Source: Bacillus sp. BA3 (GTDB lineage Bacteria; Bacillota; Bacilli; Bacillales; DSM-1321). From it: a stretch of DNA of 64,000 bases. The notes beneath the pieces are model-generated. The model saw only the letters and a list, made by a program, of their open reading frames with translations. It made no database searches and was not told the DNA's origin. This document shows, piece by piece, positions 49,604-56,400 of the stretch (positions are counted from its first letter, which is position 1; each line of letters begins with the position of its first letter). The translations under genes were made by a program, and so were the position numbers. The DNA is taken from NCBI GenBank assembly GCA_002835675.1, contig PIZR01000002.1, positions 446,426 through 510,425 on the forward strand, written 5' to 3'.

Positions 49604-50749
49604 TTATCTTCTCACTAATCTATTAACGATTTTAACGGTAGTTTCAGCCGCCTGCCTTACTTCCTCTTCCGTGTTGTTCAGACCGAAGCTGTAACGAATC
49701 GAATTCTTCGTCCGCTCCGAATCTTTCCCGAACATCGCCACAAGCACATGCGACGGATCGATTGACCCAGCAGTACAAGCGGATCCGCTCGATACAGCAA
49801 CACCTGCCAAGTCCATATTAACGAGCATCGATTCCACATTCGTACCAGGAAAACTAACATTCAGCAAATGCGGCAGCGACTGTTCCATAGATCCGTTAAT
49901 TTCATATTGTACATCCGCCTCATCAAAGACGGCAAGCAATACGTCTTTAAAACGCTTGTATTGCTCCTTTTTCTTTTCCATCATGCTTTGTGCAATTAAA
50001 ACAGCTTCTGCAAAACCGGCAATTGCAGGCACGCTCTCCGTACCAGCACGGCGCTTGCGTTCTTGTTCCCCGCCATATAAATGAGGATTCAGCTTCAAGC
50101 CTTCACGTATATAAAGAAAGCCAATTCCTTTTGGACCGTTGATTTTATGTGCGGATACGCTAAGCAAATCCACTCCCAACTCACGGACGTCGATAGAGAT
50201 CAAACCATATGCCTGAACCGCATCCGTATGGAAAATGGCTTGATGCCCCTTGAGCAGCTGCCCAATTTCAGCAATCGGCTGGACCGTTCCAACCTCATTA
50301 TTGCCGAACATGACCGAAACCAAAATCGTGTCATCCCGCAATTCGGCCTTTAAATCGGCAATTGAAATAAGCCCCGCTTCATTCACAGGTAAATATGTGA
50401 CCTCAAAGCCAGACTTCTCAAGGTATTGGCATGTATGCAAAACCGCATGATGCTCAATCTCCGTAGTAATGATGTGCTTTCCTTGTTCTTTATAAGCATT
50501 CGCAACACCAATGATCGCCGTATTATCCGCCTCGGTTCCGCCGCTCGTGAAAATGATTTCATTCCGCCCCGCACCGATGCTCGCTGCAATACTCGAACGC
50601 GCCTCATCCAATACATGGCGCGCCTCCCGCCCGAACGCATGAATGCTCGACGGATTCCCGAAGTCATTGCTCATGACCGTCATCATCCTATCGATCACAT
50701 TCGGATGCATCGGTGAAGTCGCAGCATGATCTAAATATATTCTGTCCAC
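49604..50749 (-). CDS. yrvO: Cysteine desulfurase (YrvO type, tRNA thiolation)
   Basis: A 381-residue class V aminotransferase fold desulfurase. The PLP Lys202 lies in SAHKINGPKG, and the persulfide Cys325 lies in SSGSACTAG. The cofactor-facing HTDAVQA is also present. Its place between cymR and mnmA marks it as the YrvO type that serves 2-thiouridine synthesis rather than bulk Fe-S assembly. The ATG at 50747-50749 has a GGAGGCGAC site. Confidence 0.95.
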   Translation of the reverse strand: MDRIYLDHAATSPMHPNVIDRMMTVMSNDFGNPSSIHAFGREARHVLDEARSSIAASIGAGRNEIIFTSGGTEADNTAIIGVANAYKEQGKHIITTEIEHHAVLHTCQYLEKSGFEVTYLPVNEAGLISIADLKAELRDDTILVSVMFGNNEVGTVQPIAEIGQLLKGHQAIFHTDAVQAYGLISIDVRELGVDLLSVSAHKINGPKGIGFLYIREGLKLNPHLYGGEQERKRRAGTESVPAIAGFAEAVLIAQSMMEKKKEQYKRFKDVLLAVFDEADVQYEINGSMEQSLPHLLNVSFPGTNVESMLVNMDLAGVAVSSGSACTAGSIDPSHVLVAMFGKDSERTKNSIRYSFGLNNTEEEVRQAAETTVKIVNRLVRR

Positions 50750-50762
50750 TTTTTTGTCGCCT

Positions 50763-50797
50763 CCATTAAAAAACGCAAGCGCCTACATAATAGGCGC
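50763..50797 (-). terminator. Hairpin with T tract between cymR and yrvO
   Basis: GCGCCTA pairs with TAGGCGC and is followed by TTGCGTTTTTTAAT on the minus strand. It lies just before the yrvO ribosome site and may limit read-through from cymR. Confidence 0.7.
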
Positions 50798-50809
50798 ATT
50801 GCTAATCAC

Positions 50810-51229
50810 TTAAATATAGTACATATAAGAATCGATTTCACCCGTATCCTTGTAGCTCGCCAAATCCATAAGCGTCGTATTATCCAATACATCCTTCACA
50901 GCATCGCGAATCCGAATCCAAAGCTGGCGCTTCACCGGCTCCTCATCCTCAATTCCTTCAACAGGGGTAATCGGCCCTTCCAATACACGAATCACATCAC
51001 CTGAAGTAATCTCCTGAGGATCTTTAGACAGGACATACCCGCCATACGCACCGCGCACACTCTTCACCAATCCCGCATTACGAAGCGGCGCAATCAACTG
51101 CTCCAAATAATGCTCGGACAGATTATGCGTCTGGGCAATCGATTTCAAACTCTTCGGGCCTTCTCCATAATGTTTTGCAAGCTCGATCATAATCGTCAAA
51201 CCATAACGGCCTTTAGTAGATATCTTCAT
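50810..51229 (-). CDS. cymR: Rrf2 family cysteine metabolism repressor CymR
   Basis: A 139-residue Rrf2-family regulator with the winged helix (MKISTKGRYGLTIMIELA ... NLSEHYLEQLI). It has no Cys cluster, so it is CymR-like rather than an IscR-type Fe-S sensor. CymR with CysK represses sulfur acquisition genes in B. subtilis when cysteine is plentiful, including the mccAB operon, also present in this window. The ATG at 51227-51229 has a GAGGTG site, and the start five codons upstream is rejected. Confidence 0.94.
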   Translation of the reverse strand: MKISTKGRYGLTIMIELAKHYGEGPKSLKSIAQTHNLSEHYLEQLIAPLRNAGLVKSVRGAYGGYVLSKDPQEITSGDVIRVLEGPITPVEGIEDEEPVKRQLWIRIRDAVKDVLDNTTLMDLASYKDTGEIDSYMYYI

Positions 51230-51372
51230 ACATATACACCTCAAATTATTTATCCGTTTCTAAATTCTTTTGAAATTATAGCATATTCCCGCCGGAAATG
51301 CATTCACCCGCCCTTCATTTGTCAAATTATCCTAATTGGAGAGGTAGGAAAAGATAAAAAAAGGTTGGGTTA

Positions 51373-51880
51373 GAACGGAATTTTTGCTCGGACGGTCGGA
51401 TTATTGCGGGGATAGGTCGGATCTTTCGCCCGGACGGTCGGATTATTGGGTGCTAGAACAAATTTTTCGCTTGGAAGCTGGATTATTTACGCTAGGTCGG
51501 ATTTTTCGCTCGAACGGTCGGATTATTGCAGAGATAGGTCGGATCTTTCGCCCGGACGGTCGGATTATTGCAGAGATAGGTCGAATCTTTCGCCCGGACG
51601 GTCGGATTTTTGCAGGGATAGGTCGGATCTTTCGCCCGGACGGTCGGATTTTTGCGGGGATAGGTCGGATCTTTCGCCCGGACGGTCGGATTTTTGCGGG
51701 GATAGGTCGGATCTTTAACTCGGACGGCAGGATTATTGGGTGCTAGAACGAATTTTTCGATCAGAAGCTGGATTATTTACGCTAGGTCGGATTTTTCGCT
51801 CGGACGGTCGGATTATTGCAGAGATAGGTCGGATCTTTCGCCCGGACGGTCGGATTGTTGCAGGGATAGGTCGAATTAAT
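51373..51880. repeat. Tandem array of about 24 copies of a 21-bp unit (42-bp dimers)
   Basis: Units follow GGTCGGATCTTTCGCCCGGAC and GGTCGGATTATTGCAGAGATA in alternation, so the period is 21 with a 42-base dimer. A segment of about 125 bases, including a variant unit GATTATTGGGTGCTAGAAC, occurs twice, about 295 bases apart, which shows a higher-order duplication. There are no unique spacers. The 42-base period keeps several frames open and produces spurious ORFs with 14-residue repeats. Confidence 0.95.
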
Positions 51881-51978
51881 ACAAAAGTCCATCCATGCCA
51901 CATTTAATTTCACTAAAATACAGGAAATCACTTTATTAACCGAGAATACTTCACTTAAATCTATAAGGAGTGATTATC

Positions 51979-52971
51979 ATGATCATTAAAAACTGCAAGA
52001 GGCCTTTAAAAATAGACATGCTCGAAACTCTGATGAGACGCTTACCTCCTGGGCATGCGAAGCACCCGGCAATTATTGAAGATATTAAAAAGATCAAGGC
52101 TGGATACAACGGTGAAAACAGAGTCTTTCAATCTCTTAAATCCCTTCCTGAAAAAGAGTATCTACTCTTTCATGACCTCCGACTTATTGGATCACCTTTC
52201 CCCTTCCAAATGGACATCCTCATTCTCACATCCTCTTTCCTTTTAATCCTTGAAGTCAAAAACATGGCTGGTGAAATTTTTTTCGATAATGCATTCAATC
52301 AACTTATCCGTACAAATCCAGATGGAAAAACCGAAGCTTTTGATGATCCCATATTGCAAGTGAGCCGGCAGCGTCAGCACTTGTTAGACTGGTTAAAAAC
52401 AAAAAGAACGAACAACCTTCCAGTTGAAACTCTCGTAGTCAGTGCCAATTCTTCAACGATCATTCGGACCGGGAATACGGATATTAATAGAATAGTGACA
52501 CGTAAGGATCGGATTCTACTTAAAATTGAGGAATTAAAAAACAAGTATAACGAAGCGGTCCTTTCTACTAGAGCAATGAAACGATTATCGAATTTATTGC
52601 TTGATAGTCACATCCCTTATATTCCTAAACCGCTCGAGAATTATAGAATTCCGATTACCGCCCTCCAAACCGGAGTATTCTGCGATAAGTGTCATGCATT
52701 TTCGATGGAGCGGAAATCAAGAAAGTGGATTTGCCGTACCTGTTTGGATATTTCCCTCGATGCACACATTTCGGCACTATATGATTATCTATACCTCGTC
52801 AAACCTACCATTACCAACAGGGAATTTCGAAACTTCCTCCAACTCCAATCCCCATCCAGTGCAAAAAAACTATTACTTTCACTAAAACTGAATCATTCCG
52901 GCCATACTAGAGGCAGAGTTTATCTATTAAATTCTCTCATAGAAGGAGAGGTCGGATTATTACGTCGGTAG
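51979..52971 (+). CDS. NERD domain protein with C-terminal zinc ribbon
   Basis: A 330-residue protein. The NERD (nuclease-related) domain spans about residues 40-150, with Asp79 in FQMDILIL and Glu92-x-Lys94 in LEVKNM, the catalytic-type D...ExK pattern of the restriction endonuclease fold. A CxxC pair twice near residues 225-250 (CDKCHAF, CRTCLD) suggests a zinc ribbon, and a helical end follows. The ATG at 51979 has an AAGGAG site. The last dozen codons and the stop are made from the second repeat array, so the natural end may have been changed. DNA binding or cleavage is inferred. Confidence 0.85.
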   Translation: MIIKNCKRPLKIDMLETLMRRLPPGHAKHPAIIEDIKKIKAGYNGENRVFQSLKSLPEKEYLLFHDLRLIGSPFPFQMDILILTSSFLLILEVKNMAGEIFFDNAFNQLIRTNPDGKTEAFDDPILQVSRQRQHLLDWLKTKRTNNLPVETLVVSANSSTIIRTGNTDINRIVTRKDRILLKIEELKNKYNEAVLSTRAMKRLSNLLLDSHIPYIPKPLENYRIPITALQTGVFCDKCHAFSMERKSRKWICRTCLDISLDAHISALYDYLYLVKPTITNREFRNFLQLQSPSSAKKLLLSLKLNHSGHTRGRVYLLNSLIEGEVGLLRR

Positions 52972-53195
52972 CTCGGATTTTTCCGCCGGCAGGTCGAATT
53001 AATCCCCCGCTAGCTCGGATTTTCCGCCGGTAGGTCGAATTAGTCAACCGCTAGGTCGGATTTTTCCGCCGCTAGGTCGATTTAGTCACCTGCTAGGTCG
53101 GATTTTTCCGCCGGTAGGTCGAATTAGTCAACCGCTAGGTCGGATTTTTCCGCTGGTAGGTCGAATTAATCCACTGCTAGATCGAATTATCGATC
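52950..53195. repeat. Second tandem array of the 21-bp unit, about 12 copies
   Basis: Units alternate GGTCGGATTTTTCCGCCGGTA and GGTCGAATTAGTCAACCGCTA, again a 42-base dimer. The GGTCGGATT core is shared with the array at 51373-51880. It begins inside the 3' end of the NERD gene and ends about 120 bases before rarA. Confidence 0.93.
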
Positions 53196-53316
53196 TCACA
53201 GCACAAATCAAATCCCGAAACGGACTACTATAATAGGAATTCACCCTCTTTTACAGCCTAATCAGCGCATTTCCCCCATCAGTTGTGATACCTTATATAA
53301 AAAGGAGAGGTGCGCA

Positions 53317-54141
53317 ATGAATATTAAACCGCTTGCTTTCCGGATGCGGCCTCGGTCGATAGATGAGATCATCGGGCAGGAGCATCTGGTCGGTGAAGGG
53401 AAAATTATCGCAAGGATGGTGAAAGCCAAGCAGCTTTCTTCCATGATATTGTATGGTCCGCCGGGAATTGGCAAGACTTCGATTGCAAGTGCGATTGCCG
53501 GAAGCACGAAGTTTGCTTTCAGGACGCTGAACGCGGTGACCAATAATAAAAAGGATATGGAAATCGTGGCAGCAGAGGCTAAGATGTCCGGGAAAGTGAT
53601 TCTGCTGCTTGATGAGGTTCACCGGCTCGATAAGGCGAAGCAGGATTTCCTTTTGCCTTATCTTGAAAACGGGATGATCACCTTGATCGGTGCAACGACC
53701 AGCAATCCCTATCATGCAATCAATCCGGCCATCCGAAGCAGGTGCCAGATTTTCGAGCTCAAATCATTGGAAACCAATGATATTACCAAAGCTCTGGAAC
53801 GGGCACTTCATGATGAAGAGCGCGGGCTTGGTGCGTATATAACGGATGTCAGCCTTGATGCCCTTACCCATTTCGCGACGGCTTCGAACGGAGATGTCCG
53901 CAGTGCGCTTAACGCTCTTGAGCTCGCCGTCATTTCCACCGAACCCGATGAGTCCGGAACGATACATATAGATCTGCAAATTGCCGAGGAATGCATGCAG
54001 AAAAAAAGCTTCTCACATGACAAGGATGGAGATGCCCATTATGATGTTCTGTCGGCTTTCCAAAAAGTATATGTACATTTTTATATGAGATTTAATAACA
54101 AATTCAGTATTACCAAAGGGAATATATATTTTCCTCACTGA
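53317..54141 (+). pseudogene. rarA: rarA (mgsA), host copy truncated by island insertion
   Basis: The first 250 codons match RarA, the AAA+ replication fork ATPase: Walker A GPPGIGKT at residues 47-54, LLDEVHR (Walker B) and the SRCQIFEL arm. RarA should continue for about 170 more residues with QKSIRGSD... and the tetramerisation domain. Instead the frame runs after ...SAFQK (54066) into AT-rich DNA and stops after 24 unrelated residues. The ATG at 53317 follows AAAAGGAGAGGTG. Its place beside cymR is the normal Bacillus locus (yrvN). A shortened AAA+ protein could still be made. Confidence 0.93.
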
Positions 54142-54155
54142 AAATATATTATTTT
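54124..54155 (+). other. Perfect hairpin just inside the island left end
   Basis: ATATATTTTC pairs with GAAAATATAT around a six-base loop, followed by TATTATTTTT. It spans the stop of the truncated rarA and may act as a terminator or as part of the island end. The rest of 54156-54540 is AT-rich with no gene that I can see. Confidence 0.55.
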
Positions 54156-54542
54156 TGAGATTAATTATACTAATAATTGGATTATAAACACTACAACACC
54201 TAAGTGTTCTTTTTAAGTTAAAATAATTAAAAACTTCTACACTTCCTCAAACATTCGCATTTAAATAAAAAAATTTTCTTCTTGGTTTATCTCATTATGA
54301 CTAAGATTGTTACATAACCCTCTCTTGAATTCATTATTGACAAATTTCTGATTTTCTTAGCAATAAAACCAAACACTATTAAAAATCACTAATAGATCGG
54401 AATTCACATTCCATATATTGTATTTGGCCCTAATCTAATTCTTGATATGTCTAAATTTCTTAAGGTATATTTACTTCGCGAGGATGTAGTTGTTACCCAT
54501 ACATTTAGTTTTTTGTTTTTTCAAGGATTTCCGTATGTAAGT

Positions 54543-54548
54543 TATAAT
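54543..54548 (+). promoter_or_regulatory. -10 box of the island rarA
   Basis: An exact TATAAT about 40 bases upstream of the start. No good -35 is visible at 17 bases (TTCAAG), so strength is uncertain. Confidence 0.45.
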
Positions 54549-54586
54549 AATGTATAAGTTTTAAATGAAGGAGGAAATACTTTAGA

Positions 54587-55894
54587 ATGGACCTATTCGA
54601 TATACAAAAAGAGAATAATATGCCCCTTTCATATAAAATGAGACCACGAACTATTAATGAAATAGCTGGGCAAAAACATATAATTGGAAAAGATACTGCT
54701 TTATATAAAATGATTGTTAACGGTTTTGTTCCTTCCACCTTACTTTATGGACCGCCAGGGGTAGGAAAAACCTCAATAGCTAAAGCGATAGCCGGAACAA
54801 TTAACATACCTTTTATATCAATTAATGCTACAACTGCTGGTAAAAAGGATATGGAAAACGCAGTTGAGCATGCAAAAATAGAAGGTAAACTAATCTTATT
54901 TATTGATGAAGTTCACAGATTTAATAAAGCTCAACAAGACTACCTTTTACCACATGTAGAAAAAGGATTAATTACCTTGATTGGAGCTACCACGGAAAAT
55001 CCTTTCCACGATGTAAATCCTGCTATTCGGAGTCGCTGTGGACAAATTAAGGAACTTAAAGCGTTAAATCCTAAAGATATTAAAGAATTGCTTTCCCGTG
55101 CTTTATCTGATGATGAAAGAGGACTTGGAAAGCAAGATATTAACATATCGGACGAAGCAATTGAAATTATTTCAACTTCAACTAATGGCGATGCTCGTTC
55201 AGCTTTAAATGTTCTTGAAGAAGTTGTATATGCGTCGCAAGTTAATGAAGATAACAGAATAGTCGTAGAAATAGATTTAGTTAAGGAATGTGTACAAAAC
55301 AAGGGGTTCTCTCATGATAAGCGTGGCGATATTTTATATTCTTTACTCTCTTCGCTACAAAAATCAATAAGGGGAAGTGATACTACGGCAGCTTTGCACT
55401 ATCTAGCTCGTCTAATTGAAGGAGGGGACCTAATTTCAGTTTGCCGTAGATTAATTGTAATTGCATATGAAGATATTTCACTAGCAGCTCCGGAAGTGGG
55501 TGTAAGAACTGTTGCTGCGGTAGATGCAGTAGAAAGGCTTGGTCTTCCCGAGGCTCGTATTCCACTTGCTAATATTGTTATCGAACAATGCTTATCTCCA
55601 AAAACAAATAGTGCTTATAAAGCCCTTGATTTAGCCCTAGAAGATGTAAGAAATGGAACATATGGAGAAATACCATTGCATTTAAGGGATGCTCACTATA
55701 AGGGGGCCGCTGTCTTGGGGCATGGCCATGGATATAAATATCCTCATGATTATCCCAAGTCATGGGTTAATCAGCAATATTTACCTGACGAATTGTTAAG
55801 CAGAAAGTATTATCACCCAAAACAAAATGGACAAGAAAAACATTTTCAGAAAGTATACGAAAGACTAGAACAGCTAAAAGGGAATAAAGAGTGA
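54587..55894 (+). CDS. rarA2: RarA/MgsA AAA+ ATPase, island-borne full-length copy
   Basis: A 435-residue complete RarA. Walker A GPPGVGKT is at residues 55-62, then LFIDEVHRFNKAQQD, the SRCGQIKEL arm, and the intact C-terminal domain with QKSIRGSDTTAALHYLARL and GHGYKYPHDYP. RarA acts at stalled replication forks and with RecA. It shares roughly half its residues with the host fragment and differs strongly in codon use, so it is an imported homologue and not a duplicate. The N-terminus MDLFDIQKENNMPLSYKMRP is longer than in the host copy. The ribosome site is GAAGGAGG. It could restore RarA function lost at the insertion. Confidence 0.95.
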   Translation: MDLFDIQKENNMPLSYKMRPRTINEIAGQKHIIGKDTALYKMIVNGFVPSTLLYGPPGVGKTSIAKAIAGTINIPFISINATTAGKKDMENAVEHAKIEGKLILFIDEVHRFNKAQQDYLLPHVEKGLITLIGATTENPFHDVNPAIRSRCGQIKELKALNPKDIKELLSRALSDDERGLGKQDINISDEAIEIISTSTNGDARSALNVLEEVVYASQVNEDNRIVVEIDLVKECVQNKGFSHDKRGDILYSLLSSLQKSIRGSDTTAALHYLARLIEGGDLISVCRRLIVIAYEDISLAAPEVGVRTVAAVDAVERLGLPEARIPLANIVIEQCLSPKTNSAYKALDLALEDVRNGTYGEIPLHLRDAHYKGAAVLGHGHGYKYPHDYPKSWVNQQYLPDELLSRKYYHPKQNGQEKHFQKVYERLEQLKGNKE

Positions 55895-55996
55895 TATTTC
55901 AAAAATTATAAATAGCACATTAAATCTGGAATATATATATAGAAGCATTTTTGCAATTTGCGAAATGGAAATTTATTGGTTTTTTATGATAGACAG

Positions 55997-56033
55997 AAAA
56001 AGGGCCACTTCTTATTAGAAAGTGGTCCTTTTA
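55997..56033. terminator. Terminator after the island rarA
   Basis: AAAAGGxCCACTT pairs with AAGTGGxCCTTTT. A/T flanks on both sides. Confidence 0.85.
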
Positions 56034-56072
56034 CATTTATTTATTGAATCATTCTCGGATCTTAATAACTTT

Positions 56073-56394
56073 TTAACATTTTAAGACAGTTAGAATGGCA
56101 ATTCCTCGAAGGGAGAAAAGATGGATTCTTTGAAGTTTTTGGATTAACCCTCCTCCGGGTCTTATTTCTTGGCAACTGTACTCCTCCAAATAGTATTCTT
56201 CTCCATCCCATCTACGGCCTTTTATTAATGGATGATGGTACGGAAGATCAATTACGTAAACCACAACTTCTTGGAATCTTTCCATTTTGGTCACCTGTTA
56301 GTTGGGTATTATCCGACGGTAAAACAGTAAAAAATATATCTGTGATATTCTTACCTAGTTTTTCTCTATTTTTATCAAATTTATCAAAGTCCAA
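56073..56394 (-). pseudogene. Unknown gene, apparently frameshifted
   Basis: Two overlapping minus-strand frames together look like one coding region. The first, from about 56394, reads LDFDKFDKNREKLGKNITDI... and stops near 56250. The second, shifted by one base near 56290, reads MERFQEVVVYVIDLPYHHP... to 56073. Each alone is short, and both have protein-like composition. The second could start at the ATG at 56285. It follows the Cdc48-like gene directly. I do not recognise the family. A sequencing error, a real frameshift or two small overlapping genes are all possible. Confidence 0.4.
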
Positions 56395-56400
56395 TGATCT

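Noticed and set aside
51384..51746. Plus-strand ORF of 120 residues with 14-residue repeats (GRIFRPDGRI...)
   Set aside because: It is created by the 42-base repeat period, which keeps more than one frame open at once. No ribosome site, and the same unit recurs in non-coding DNA after the NERD gene.
51373..53195. Possible CRISPR array
   Set aside because: Units are directly adjacent and diverge gradually. There are no unique spacers and no cas genes.
53317..54141. Intact short RarA as a normal gene
   Set aside because: The last 24 residues are unrelated to RarA and the conserved C-terminal half is missing, so it is treated as a truncation even though a product may be made.
54940..55302. Minus-strand ORF of 120 residues inside the island rarA
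   Set aside because: Shadow frame of a well-supported AAA+ gene.
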